A DNA stretch of 64,000 nucleotides, taken from assembly GCA_019635485.1 (NCBI GenBank), contig JAHBZL010000009.1:1-64000 (forward strand), in the 5' to 3' direction. Numbering within the stretch: the first letter of the stretch is position 1; every line of letters begins with the position of its first letter. The DNA is from Piscinibacter sp. (lineage in GTDB: Bacteria; Pseudomonadota; Gammaproteobacteria; Burkholderiales; Burkholderiaceae_C). The position numbers and the translations under genes are program-made. This document shows, piece after piece, positions 34,048 through 42,140 of the stretch. The notes under the pieces are model-generated. The model searched no databases. It was not told where the DNA came from and saw only the letters and a list, made by a program, of their open reading frames with translations.

Positions 34048-34980
34048 TCATCCGATGCGCCCGAGCAGCAGGTACTCCATCAGCGCCTTCTGCACGTGCA
34101 TCCGGTTCTCCGCCTCGTCCCAGACCACGGACTGCGGCCCGTCGATCACCTCGGCCTCGACCTCCTCGCCGCGGTGCGCCGGCAGGCAGTGCATGAACAG
34201 CGCGTCGGGCTGCGCCGCGGCCATCATCTCGCGGTTCACGCACCAGTCGGCGAAGGCCTTCTGGCGCGCCTCGTTCTCGGCCTCGTAGCCCATGCTGGTC
34301 CAGACGTCGGTGGTCACCAGGTGCGCGCCGCGGCAGGCGTCCAGCGGGCGCTTGAAGACCTGCACGCAGTCCTTGTTGCTGACCCCGGCGACCTTGGCGT
34401 CGATCTCGTAGCCGCGCGGCGTGCTGACGTGCAGCGTGAAGCCGAGGATGTCGGCCGCCTGCAGCCAGGTGTTGGCCATGTTGTTGCCGTCGCCGACCCA
34501 GGCCACGGTGCGGCCCTTGATCGAGCCGCGCTGCTCGATGAAGGTGAAGATGTCCGCCAGGATCTGGCACGGGTGGTACTCGTTGGTCAGCCCGTTGATG
34601 ACGGGCACCCGGGAATGCGCCGCGAAGCCTTCGAGCTTGCTCTGCTCGTAGGTGCGGATCATCACCAGGTCGACCATGCGGCTGATCACGCGCGCGCTGT
34701 CCTCGACCGGTTCGGCGCGGCCGAGCTGGCTGTCGCCGGTGGTCAGGTGCACCACCGAGCCGCCCATCTGGTACATGCCGGCCTCGAAGCTGACACGCGT
34801 GCGCGTGCTGGCCTTCTCGAAGATCATCGCCAGCGTGCGGTCGGTCAGCGGCTGGTATTTCTCGTAGTTCTTGAAGCGTTTCTTGATGATCGCGGTGCGC
34901 TCGAACAGGTAGGCGTACTCCTCGGCGCGCAGGTCCTTGAACTGCAGGTAATGCTTCATCAGGCTCATGCCCGGTTTCAT
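34048..34980 (-). CDS. argF: Ornithine carbamoyltransferase
   Basis: A 310-residue enzyme that makes citrulline from ornithine and carbamoyl phosphate in arginine synthesis. Carbamoyl-phosphate motif FEKASTRTRVSFEAGM, QLGRAEPVEDSARVISRM, HPCQILADIFT and the ornithine loop FMHCLPAHRGEEV are all present. The ATG at 34980 overlaps the argD stop (ATGA). A later start (MSLMKHYLQF, 34968) would remove four residues. It forms an argD-argF pair, a usual betaproteobacterial arrangement, followed by the phosphoesterase-kinase genes. Confidence 0.96.
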   Translation of the reverse strand: MKPGMSLMKHYLQFKDLRAEEYAYLFERTAIIKKRFKNYEKYQPLTDRTLAMIFEKASTRTRVSFEAGMYQMGGSVVHLTTGDSQLGRAEPVEDSARVISRMVDLVMIRTYEQSKLEGFAAHSRVPVINGLTNEYHPCQILADIFTFIEQRGSIKGRTVAWVGDGNNMANTWLQAADILGFTLHVSTPRGYEIDAKVAGVSNKDCVQVFKRPLDACRGAHLVTTDVWTSMGYEAENEARQKAFADWCVNREMMAAAQPDALFMHCLPAHRGEEVEAEVIDGPQSVVWDEAENRMHVQKALMEYLLLGRIG

Positions 34981-36194
34981 GACTGCGGCTTCTCGGCCAG
35001 GAAGGCCTTCACCAGCGGCACCAGGATCGCGACCATCTGCGCCGCCTCGTCCGCCGACAGGATCAGCGACGGCACGAGCCGGATCACCTTGTCGGCGGTC
35101 ACGCTCAGCAGCAGGCCGGCCTGCGCAGCGCGCCCGAGCAGTTCGCCGCACGGCCGCGCCAGCTCGATGCCGAGCATCAGGCCCTGGCCGCGCACCTCGA
35201 CGACGCCGGCCACGCCGCCCAGCTCGCGCTGCAGCGCCTCCTTCAGCTGCCCGCCGACGCGCGCGGCGTTCTCGAGCAGGCCGTCCTCCTCCATGATGCG
35301 CAGCGTCTCGACGCCGGCGCGCATCGCGAGCGGGTTGCCGCCGAAGGTGGTGCCGTGATTGCCCGGGCCGAACACGTCGGCCGCGCGTGGGCCGCAGACC
35401 ACCGCGCCGACCGGCACGCCGGAGCCCAGGCCCTTGGCCAGCGGCATCACGTCCGGGCGGATGCCGGCCCACTGGTGCGCGAACCACTTGCCGGTGCGGC
35501 CCAGCCCGCACTGCACCTCGTCGAGCATCAGCAGCCACCCGCGCTCGTCGCACAGCTTGCGTACGGCGCGCAGGTAGTCGACCGTGGCCGGGTTGATGCC
35601 GCCTTCGCCCTGGATCACCTCCAGGAAGACCGCGACGATGTTCGGGTTGGTCGCCGCCAGCTTCTCGATCGCCGGCACGTCGTTCAGCGGCACGCGCGGG
35701 AAGCCCTCGACCAGCGGGCCGAAGCCGGCCTGCACCTTCGGGTTGCCGGTGGCCGAGAGCGTCGCGATCGAGCGCCCGTGGAAGGCCCGCTCGTAGACGA
35801 CGATCTCGGGGCGCTCGATGCCCTTGTCGTGGCCGAACTTGCGCGCGATCTTGATCGCCGCCTCGTTGGCTTCCAGGCCGGTGCTGCAGAAGAACACTTT
35901 CGACAGACCCGACAATTCGCACAACTTCGCCGCCAACTGCTCCTGCAGCGGCACGTGGTAGTAGTTCGAGCTGTGGATCAGCTTGCCGATCTGCTCCTGC
36001 AGGGCCGGTACCAGGCGGGGGTGCGCATGCCCCAGCGTGTTGACGGCGATGCCGCCCAGGCCGTCGAGGTACTTGCGCCCCTCGGTGTCCCAGACCCAGC
36101 AGCCCTGGCCGTGCGAGAGCGCGAACGGCAGGCGGCCATAGGTCTGCATCACGTGCGGGTCGGGGCTCGCAGGCAGTTTTTCCGGGGCATTCAT
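34977..36194 (-). CDS. argD: Acetylornithine aminotransferase
   Basis: A 405-residue PLP enzyme of the class-III aminotransferases, converting N-acetylglutamate semialdehyde to N-acetylornithine; it may also act on succinyldiaminopimelate. FFCSTGLEANEAAIKIARKFG, VVYERAFHGRSIATLSATGN, LLMLDEVQCGLGRTGKWFA (PLP Asp) and PLAKGLGSGVPVGAVV (PLP Lys) are diagnostic. The ATG at 36194 begins MNAPEKLPASPDP; the longer open frame upstream is not homologous. First gene of the argD-argF operon, divergent from the DUF3579 gene. Confidence 0.96.
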   Translation of the reverse strand: MNAPEKLPASPDPHVMQTYGRLPFALSHGQGCWVWDTEGRKYLDGLGGIAVNTLGHAHPRLVPALQEQIGKLIHSSNYYHVPLQEQLAAKLCELSGLSKVFFCSTGLEANEAAIKIARKFGHDKGIERPEIVVYERAFHGRSIATLSATGNPKVQAGFGPLVEGFPRVPLNDVPAIEKLAATNPNIVAVFLEVIQGEGGINPATVDYLRAVRKLCDERGWLLMLDEVQCGLGRTGKWFAHQWAGIRPDVMPLAKGLGSGVPVGAVVCGPRAADVFGPGNHGTTFGGNPLAMRAGVETLRIMEEDGLLENAARVGGQLKEALQRELGGVAGVVEVRGQGLMLGIELARPCGELLGRAAQAGLLLSVTADKVIRLVPSLILSADEAAQMVAILVPLVKAFLAEKPQS

Positions 36195-36393
36195 CGCACT
36201 CTCCGTCACGGCAGGAGCGAAGAATTCTAAGGGTCGGCCCGGATCCGGCCGATAAGCGGGCATGGGTGCGTTCGAACCGGGCATCAGCCTTGCTGCGCTG
36301 CAACACATTGACGGCACAATACCGGCTGCGCAGCGGCGGCTGCTGTGGGTCGAGCCGTCGCTGTGGCCGGCGCCCGCGCCGGCCGGATCCACG

Positions 36394-36714
36394 ATGAGCC
36401 CCACCAAACCCCGCGAAGTCTTCATCCAGGGCGTCACGCTCGAAGGCCGCCCGTTCCGCCCGAGCGACTGGGCCGAGCGCCTGGCCGGCGCGATGTCCTG
36501 CTTCCGCCCGGACGGCGTGCGCGGCCGCATCGGCGACTTCATCGGCTATTCGCCGTACTGCGTGCCGCGCGTGATCGGCGGCGTGAAGTGCGTGATCGTC
36601 AACGAGGCACTGAAGGACATCGAGCCGATGGCCTGGGACTTCGTGATGAACTTCGCCCGCGACAACCACCTGCAGGTGTCGGACGCCTGCCTGCTGCCGG
36701 GAGAGCGTCCCTGA
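36394..36714 (+). CDS. DUF3579 family protein
   Basis: A 106-residue cytoplasmic protein. VFIQGVTLEGRPFRPSDWAERLAGAMSCFRPDG and GVKCVIVNEALKDIEPMAWDFVMNFARDN are the conserved blocks of DUF3579, largely restricted to betaproteobacteria and often next to argD/argF or rpsT. Its function is unknown. The ATG at 36394 fits family length; the frame is open upstream with unrelated sequence. Followed by a strong bidirectional terminator. Confidence 0.85.
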   Translation: MSPTKPREVFIQGVTLEGRPFRPSDWAERLAGAMSCFRPDGVRGRIGDFIGYSPYCVPRVIGGVKCVIVNEALKDIEPMAWDFVMNFARDNHLQVSDACLLPGERP

Positions 36715-36739
36715 CGCCACCGGTCAGCCCGGAAATGCA

Positions 36740-36765
36740 GAAGGGCTCGCGTCTGCGAGCCCTTC
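36740..36765. terminator. Bidirectional intrinsic terminator between DUF3579 gene and rpsT
   Basis: An 11-bp perfect stem, GAAGGGCTCGC (36740-36750) and GCGAGCCCTTC (36755-36765), with a GTCT loop. It sits between convergent genes, 25 bp after the DUF3579 stop and 33 bp from the rpsT stop. The T-tract is weak on both strands, but position and stability fit a shared terminator. Confidence 0.75.
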
Positions 36766-36798
36766 GTCCATCCGGAGGCGCCGTTCGGCGCCGGCCGA

Positions 36799-37101
36799 TC
36801 AGGCTGCGGCGGCGAGCGCCTTGACCTTGGCGGCCAGGCGGCTCTTGTGCCGGGCGGCCTTGTTCTTGTGGAAGATGCCCTTGTCGGCCACCGAGTCGAT
36901 CACGCTCTGGGCCGTCTTGAAGAGGTCCGTCGCCTTGGCCTTGTCGCCGGCGGTCACGGCCTTCTGCACGTTCTTGATGACGGTGCGGAACTGCGAGCGC
37001 AGCGCGGTGTTGGCGGCGTTGAGCTTGACGTCCTGGCGCGCGCGCTTGCGGCCCGACGCGATGCGGACGGTCTTCTTCTTGGCTTTGGATGACGTGGCCA
37101 T
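36799..37101 (-). CDS. rpsT: 30S ribosomal protein S20
   Basis: A 100-residue basic protein that binds 16S rRNA early in 30S assembly. [34 protein letters not shown] and [22 protein letters not shown] follow the S20 pattern. The short Ala-rich C-terminus is normal for the family. It is transcribed divergently from murJ; a TATACT element lies 46-51 bp upstream of its start. A shared hairpin terminator follows. Confidence 0.96.
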   Translation of the reverse strand: MATSSKAKKKTVRIASGRKRARQDVKLNAANTALRSQFRTVIKNVQKAVTAGDKAKATDLFKTAQSVIDSVADKGIFHKNKAARHKSRLAAKVKALAAAA

Positions 37102-37146
37102 GCTGCTTGGGGTGTGTGCCCGGGGCTGGGTGGAGCAAAGACCGCG

Positions 37147-37188
37147 AGTATAGCAGGTTTCTGTCGGCGGCCGCCGGCTCCCTATAAT
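37147..37188. promoter_or_regulatory. Divergent -10 elements for rpsT and murJ
   Basis: Minus strand TATACT (37152-37147) is upstream of rpsT. Plus strand TATAAT (37183-37188) lies 12 bp before the murJ ATG, with a weak TTTCTG (37159-37164) as -35. The murJ -10 would place the transcript start within a few bases of the ATG. Recognition is by hexamers only. Confidence 0.4.
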
Positions 37189-37199
37189 CCGCCGCCTTC

Positions 37200-38756
37200 A
37201 TGAACCTGCTGCGGGCCGCCTCCACCGTATCGCTGTTCACGCTCGCCTCGCGCATCACCGGGCTGGCCCGCGAGGCCATCGTCGCCGCCACCTTCGGCGC
37301 CGGCGCGTGGATGGACGCCTTCCAGGTTGCCTTCCGGATCCCGAACCTGCTGCGCCGGTTGTTTGCGGAAGGGGCGTTCTCGCAGGCCTTCGTGCCCATC
37401 CTGGCCGAGACCCGCGCGAAGGACGGCGACGCCGTCACGCACCAGCTGATCGATGCGGTGGCCACGGCGCTGTTCTGGGCGCTGCTGGTGGCCTGCGTGG
37501 TCGGGGTGGCGGCTGCACCGGTGATCGTCTGGCTGATGGCCGCTGGCCTCGAGCGCTTCGACGGCGCGGTCCTGATGACCCGGGTGATGTTCCCGTACAT
37601 CGGCTTCATGTCGCTGGTCGCGCTGTCCGCCGGCATCCTGAACACCTGGAAGCGCTTCGCCGTGCCGGCGGCCACGCCGGTGCTGCTGAACCTGGCCGTG
37701 ATCGCCGCCGCCTGGGGGCTGGCGCCGCTGCTGCGCCGGCACGGCCTGGAACCGATCCTGGCCCTGGCCGGCGGCGTGATGGCCGGCGGGGCGCTGCAAC
37801 TCGCTGTCCAGGTGCCGGCGCTGCGCCGTCTCGGCGTGCTGCCGCGTGTCGGGCTGGCGCCGGCGGCGGTGCGCGCGGCCTGGACCCATCCGGGCGTGGC
37901 CCGCGTGCTGCGCCAGATGGCGCCGGCGCTGCTGGGGGTGTCGGTCGCCCAGCTGTCGCTGCTGATCAACACCCAGATCGCCTCGCACCAGGGTGTCGGC
38001 GCGGTGTCCTGGCTGACCTACGCCGACCGGCTGATGGAGTTTCCCACCGCGCTGCTGGGCGTGGCGCTGGGGGCCGTGCTGCTGCCGCAGCTGTCGGCGG
38101 CACAGGCGCGCGCGGAGCCGGGCGAGTACTCCGGGTTGCTCGACTGGGGCCTGCGGCTGGTGCTGCTGCTGGCCCTGCCCTGCGCGGCGGCGCTGCTGCT
38201 GTTCCCGAAGCCGCTGATCGCGGTGCTGTACCACTACGGCGCCATCACCGCGCAGGACGTCGACCGTACCGCGTTGGCGCTGATGGGTTACGGCGTCGGG
38301 CTGATGGGGTTGGTCGGCGTGAAGATCCTGGCGCCGGGGTTCTACGCGCGGCAGGACATCCGTACGCCGGTGCGCATCGCGATCGTCGTACTGGCGCTGA
38401 CGCAGCTGATGAACCTGATCTTCGTGCCGCGCCTCGGCCACGCGGGGCTCGCGCTGTCGATCGGGCTCGGCGCGCTGATCAACGCCGGCTGGCTGTTCGT
38501 GGGGCTGCGCCGTGCCGGGCTGTACGCGCCGGCGCCGGGCTGGCTCGCGTTCGGCCTGCGCGTGCTGCTGGCCACCGCGGTGATGGGGGCGGGCCTGGCC
38601 TGGGCCGCCCAGGCGATCGACTGGCTGGGCCTGCGGGCCCATCCCTGGCAGCGTGTCGGTCTGATGGCGGCCTGCCTGGCCGGAGCCGTGGCGCTGTACT
38701 TCACCTGCCTGCGGGCCACCGGGATGAAGCTTCGACAATTCGCGCACCGCGGCTAA
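37200..38756 (+). CDS. murJ: Lipid II flippase
   Basis: A 518-residue inner-membrane MOP-superfamily protein with about 14 hydrophobic helices that moves lipid II across the membrane for peptidoglycan synthesis. The N-terminus LLRAASTVSLFTLASRITGLAREAIVAATFGAG and AFRIPNLLRRLFAEGAFSQAFVPIL are hallmark MurJ/MviN sequence, with conserved Arg residues lining the cavity; LTYADRLMEFPTALLGVALG is the second-half signature. It is divergent from rpsT, a very common arrangement in betaproteobacteria, and is followed nine bases later by a SirB1-type gene. Confidence 0.96.
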   Translation: MNLLRAASTVSLFTLASRITGLAREAIVAATFGAGAWMDAFQVAFRIPNLLRRLFAEGAFSQAFVPILAETRAKDGDAVTHQLIDAVATALFWALLVACVVGVAAAPVIVWLMAAGLERFDGAVLMTRVMFPYIGFMSLVALSAGILNTWKRFAVPAATPVLLNLAVIAAAWGLAPLLRRHGLEPILALAGGVMAGGALQLAVQVPALRRLGVLPRVGLAPAAVRAAWTHPGVARVLRQMAPALLGVSVAQLSLLINTQIASHQGVGAVSWLTYADRLMEFPTALLGVALGAVLLPQLSAAQARAEPGEYSGLLDWGLRLVLLLALPCAAALLLFPKPLIAVLYHYGAITAQDVDRTALALMGYGVGLMGLVGVKILAPGFYARQDIRTPVRIAIVVLALTQLMNLIFVPRLGHAGLALSIGLGALINAGWLFVGLRRAGLYAPAPGWLAFGLRVLLATAVMGAGLAWAAQAIDWLGLRAHPWQRVGLMAACLAGAVALYFTCLRATGMKLRQFAHRG

Positions 38757-38765
38757 ACTGAGGCC

Positions 38766-39635
38766 ATGGCCGGACCGCTGCAATTCGAGGCGCCCAGTGC
38801 GCTCGAGTACTTCGCTGCGCTGGTCGCCGACGACGAGAGTCTGTCACTGGTCGAGGCGGCCGCCTCGATCGCTCAGGACGAATACCCCGACCTGGACATG
38901 CAGGCCGTGCTGGCCGAGATCGATGCGCTGGCCGAACGCTTGCGGCGCCGCATCCCGGCCGACGCGGTGCCCGTGCAGCGGCTGCGCTGGCTGAACCGCT
39001 TCTTCTTCCAGGAGCTCGGGTTCGCCGGCAACGTCAACGACTACTACGACCCGTCCAACAGCTACCTCAACCGGGTGCTCAGTACGCGCCGCGGCATCCC
39101 GATCACGCTCGCCGTGGTCTACATCGAGCTGGCCACGCAGATCGGCCTGACGGCCCGCGGCGTCTCGTTTCCCGGCCACTTCCTGATCAAGCTGAAGATG
39201 CCGCAGGGCGAGGTCGTGATCGACCCGTTCACCGGTCAGTCGCTGTCGCGCGAGGAACTGGACGAACTGCTGCTGCCGTACAAGCGCAACCGCGGCCTGC
39301 TCGGCGACTTCGACGCGCCGCTGGGCCTGTTCCTGCAGGCCGCGCCGGCACGCGACGTGGTGGCGCGCATGCTGCGCAACCTGAAGGAGATCCACCGCAG
39401 CGCCGAGGACTGGCGGCGCCTGCTGGCCGTGCAGCAGCGCCTGGTGGTGCTGCTGCCGCAGGCCTGGGAGGAGCGCCGCGACCGCGGGCTCACCTATGCC
39501 GAGCTGGGTCAGGACGGCGCCGCCGCGCGCGACCTGGCCGACTACCTCGATCATGCCGGCGACGTGCAGGATCGCGCCGCGATCAGCGCGCGGCTGGCCG
39601 AACTGCGCCAGCGCGGCACGCCGCGCCTGCATTGA
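38766..39635 (+). CDS. SirB1/YchA family transglutaminase-like protein with TPR
   Basis: A 289-residue cytoplasmic protein. Residues about 55-150 form a transglutaminase-like fold: NDYYDPSNSYLNRVLSTRRGIPITLAVVYIELATQIGL and GVSFPGHFLIK carry the conserved core, although the catalytic Cys of true transglutaminases is not evident. The C-terminal part (about 190-280) is helical and TPR-like (WRRLLAVQQRLVVLLPQAWEERRDRGLTYAELGQ). Homologues are linked to protein turnover or regulation, but the activity is unproven. Directly after murJ, probably in the same operon. Confidence 0.85.
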   Translation: MAGPLQFEAPSALEYFAALVADDESLSLVEAAASIAQDEYPDLDMQAVLAEIDALAERLRRRIPADAVPVQRLRWLNRFFFQELGFAGNVNDYYDPSNSYLNRVLSTRRGIPITLAVVYIELATQIGLTARGVSFPGHFLIKLKMPQGEVVIDPFTGQSLSREELDELLLPYKRNRGLLGDFDAPLGLFLQAAPARDVVARMLRNLKEIHRSAEDWRRLLAVQQRLVVLLPQAWEERRDRGLTYAELGQDGAAARDLADYLDHAGDVQDRAAISARLAELRQRGTPRLH

Positions 39636-39736
39636 AGCCGGCCGAAGGCCGGGCCGCCCGCGGGAGGCCGCCGGGGGCGGCCGCTTAGAATCGCCCGCCT
39701 GCCCCGGCATGCCCATGCCGATCCCTCTGCGCCCGC

Positions 39737-40798
39737 ATGACGCTTTCTCCCGCCCAACGCCAATCGCTGACCTGGTTCGGCATCGCGCTCGCCGCGCTGT
39801 TCCTGATCTGGCTGCTGGCCCCGGTGCTGACGCCGTTCGTCGTCGGCGCGGTGCTCGCCTACGCGCTGCACCCGGCCGTCGAGCGGCTGGCGGCCCGTCG
39901 CGTGCCGCGCCTCGTGGCGGTGCTGCTGGTCGAGGTGCTGTTCATCATCTGCCTGCTCGCGGTGCTGCTGCTGATCGTGCCGGTGATCTCGAAGGAACTG
40001 CCGCTGCTGCGCGAGCAGATCCCGACCCTGGCCGACCGGCTGAACCACAACCTGTCGCCCTGGCTGGCGCAGTTTGGCATCCAGGTCCAGCTGGACATTC
40101 CCGGCATCAAGGCCTTCGTGCTGAAGTACCTGGACGCCAACCTGGAGGACTGGCTGGGCACGGTGCTCAGCTCGGCACGCATCGGCGGCTCGATCCTGCT
40201 CGCGGTCGTCGGCAACGCGGTGCTCGTGCCGGTGGTGCTGTTCTACCTGCTGATCGACTGGCCGCAGATCGTCGAGCGCACGCAGGCGCTGATTCCCCGC
40301 CAGCGGCTGGCCGGGGTGGCCGCGTTCCTGTCGGACTGCGACGCCGTGCTCGGCCAGTACCTGCGCGGCCAGTTGCTCGTGATGCTGATCCTGGCGGCCT
40401 TCTACAGCATCGGCCTGGCGCTGTTCCGCTTCGACCTGGCGCTGCCGGTGGGCGTGTTCACCGGGCTGGCGATGTTCATTCCCTACCTCGGCTTCGGTCT
40501 CGGCCTGCTGCTCGCGCTGCTGGCCGGAGTGCTGCAGTTCGCCAACTGGTACGGCGTGGTCGCGGTCGCGGTGGTGTTCGGCATCGGCCAGGTGGTCGAG
40601 AGCTTGTACCTGACGCCGCGCCTGGTCGGTGAGCGCATCGGCATGGACCCGCTGATGGTGATCTTCGCGCTGCTCGCGTTCGGCCACCTGTTCGGCTTCG
40701 TCGGCGTGCTGATCGCGCTGCCGCTGAGCGCCGTGCTGGTGGTGGCGGTGCGGCGCGTGCGCACGCTGTACCTCGACAGCCCGCTGTACAAGGGATGA
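39737..40798 (+). CDS. AI-2E/PerM family transporter
   Basis: A 353-residue inner-membrane protein with about eight hydrophobic helices. The N-terminal pair (IALAALFLIWLLAPVLTPFVVGAVLAYALHP) and the C-terminal set (QVVESLYLTPRLVGERIGMDPLMVIFALL) are diagnostic of the AI-2E exporter family; PERM-like members move small molecules or ions. The central region (about residues 75-150) is polar and probably extramembrane. Immediately followed by hda with a 4-bp overlap, so co-expressed with replication control. The substrate is unknown. Confidence 0.9.
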   Translation: MTLSPAQRQSLTWFGIALAALFLIWLLAPVLTPFVVGAVLAYALHPAVERLAARRVPRLVAVLLVEVLFIICLLAVLLLIVPVISKELPLLREQIPTLADRLNHNLSPWLAQFGIQVQLDIPGIKAFVLKYLDANLEDWLGTVLSSARIGGSILLAVVGNAVLVPVVLFYLLIDWPQIVERTQALIPRQRLAGVAAFLSDCDAVLGQYLRGQLLVMLILAAFYSIGLALFRFDLALPVGVFTGLAMFIPYLGFGLGLLLALLAGVLQFANWYGVVAVAVVFGIGQVVESLYLTPRLVGERIGMDPLMVIFALLAFGHLFGFVGVLIALPLSAVLVVAVRRVRTLYLDSPLYKG

Positions 40799-41475
40799 AG
40801 CAGCTGCCGCTGGCCATCGGCGCCCTCGGCGCAGGACCCGAACAGAGCTTCGATTCCTTCACGCCGGGCGGCAACGCGGCCGTGCTGGCCCATCTGGCCG
40901 GGTTCGGCGCCGGGTCGGCCCCGGTCTATCTCTGGGGGCCGCCGGGCAGCGGCAAGACGCACCTGCTGCGGGCGCTGCAGCGCCGCGCCGAGACGCGCGG
41001 CGAACGCGCCGCCTGGTTCGGCGCCGACGATCCGCTGCCGTGGGAACTCGCCGAGGACTGCGTGCTGGCCCTGCTGGATGACTGCGAGGTGCTCGACGAG
41101 GCGCACCAGCAGGCCGCGTTCGCGCTGTTCGTGCAGGCGCTGGCGCAGGGCGTCGCGGTGGCGGCGGCCGGCCGCCTGCCGCCGGTGGACCTCCCGCTGC
41201 GCGAAGACCTGCGCACCCGGCTCGGCTGGGGCCCGGTGTTCGGGCTGCAGCCGCTGGACGAGGCGGCCGTGCGGGCGACGCTGCGCCGCGAGGCCGACCG
41301 GCGCGGCATCTTCCTGTCCGACGAGGTGATGGGCTACCTGCTGACGCGCTTCGAGCGCGACCTGACGCACCTGATGCGGCAGCTGGCCCAGCTCGACCGC
41401 TTCTCGCTGGCCAACAAGCGGGCGATCACGGTGCCGCTGCTCAAGCAGATGATGGCCGAGGAGCGCGAGGCGTGA
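40795..41475 (+). CDS. hda: DnaA regulatory inactivator Hda
   Basis: A 226-residue AAA+ protein that, bound to the clamp, stimulates ATP hydrolysis by DnaA after initiation. PLAIGALGAGPEQSFDSFTPGGNAAVLAHL is the N-terminal clamp-interaction region. Walker A is YLWGPPGSGKTHLLRAL; Walker B is LALLDDCEVLDE; box VII has LREDLRTRLGWGPVFGL. The C-terminal lid YLLTRFERDLTHLMRQL matches. The gene overlaps the AI-2E transporter and the next HAD gene by 4 bp each, giving a coupled operon AI-2E-hda-HAD-pcnB. Confidence 0.93.
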   Translation: MKQLPLAIGALGAGPEQSFDSFTPGGNAAVLAHLAGFGAGSAPVYLWGPPGSGKTHLLRALQRRAETRGERAAWFGADDPLPWELAEDCVLALLDDCEVLDEAHQQAAFALFVQALAQGVAVAAAGRLPPVDLPLREDLRTRLGWGPVFGLQPLDEAAVRATLRREADRRGIFLSDEVMGYLLTRFERDLTHLMRQLAQLDRFSLANKRAITVPLLKQMMAEEREA

Positions 41476-42140
41476 ACCTGACGCTGTTCGATCTCGACGA
41501 GACTCTGCTGCCGCTCGACTCCGACCACGCCTGGGGCGAGTTCATGATCCGGCTCGGCTGGGTCGACGAGGCGGGCTTCCGCCGCCGCAATGACGAGTTC
41601 TTCGCCCAGTACAAGGCCGGCGCGCTGGACATCCACGCCTACGTCGCCTTCACGACCGAGCCGCTGCGGCAGCGCGAGCCGCAGCAATGCGCGCAGGCGC
41701 AGGCGCAGTTCATGCGCGAAGTGATCGGCCCCGCGCTGCGGCCGGCGGCGCTCGAGCTGGTGCGGTCCCACCAGGCCGCCGGCGACCGCATCGCGCTGGT
41801 CACCGCGACCAACGACTTCGTCACCGCACCGATCGCGCGCGCCTTCGGCATCGCCGAGCTGATCGCCGTGCGGCTGGAGCGCGGCCCCGGGGGTACCATC
41901 ACCGGTCGCATCGACGGCACGCCGAGCTACCGCGAAGGCAAGGTGACCCGCGTCGACCAGTGGCTGGCCGCCGCCGGCGGCGACTGGGGCGATTTCGAGC
42001 GGACTTGCGTCTACAGCGACTCGCCGAACGACCTGCCGCTGCTCGAGCGTGCGACCGACCCGGTGGCGACCAATCCGTCGCCGGCGCTGGAGGCGATCGC
42101 ACGCGAGCGCGGCTGGCGCATCCTGAGACTCTTCGAATGA
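41472..42140 (+). CDS. HAD-IB family phosphatase (SerB-like)
   Basis: A 222-residue hydrolase. The nucleophile motif LTLFDLDETLLPLD begins the protein, motif II is ALVTATNDFVT, and motif III/IV is KVTRVDQWLAA with VYSDSPNDLPLLERATDPVATNPS. These fit the HAD-IB group that includes phosphoserine phosphatases and related hydrolases; substrate is uncertain. It is placed between hda and pcnB, as is frequent in Burkholderiales, and the stop overlaps the pcnB start. Confidence 0.9.
   Translation: MNLTLFDLDETLLPLDSDHAWGEFMIRLGWVDEAGFRRRNDEFFAQYKAGALDIHAYVAFTTEPLRQREPQQCAQAQAQFMREVIGPALRPAALELVRSHQAAGDRIALVTATNDFVTAPIARAFGIAELIAVRLERGPGGTITGRIDGTPSYREGKVTRVDQWLAAAGGDWGDFERTCVYSDSPNDLPLLERATDPVATNPSPALEAIARERGWRILRLFE

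Noticed and set aside
36262..36393. In-frame extension of the DUF3579 gene toward 36262
   Set aside because: The added 44 residues have no family match and no RBS; family length is reached from the ATG at 36394.
39636..39736. GC-rich spacer between the SirB1-type gene and the AI-2E transporter as another REP-like copy
   Set aside because: It contains GGCCGAAGGCC and GCCGCC runs resembling the other elements, but no long shared string or clear boundary was found.
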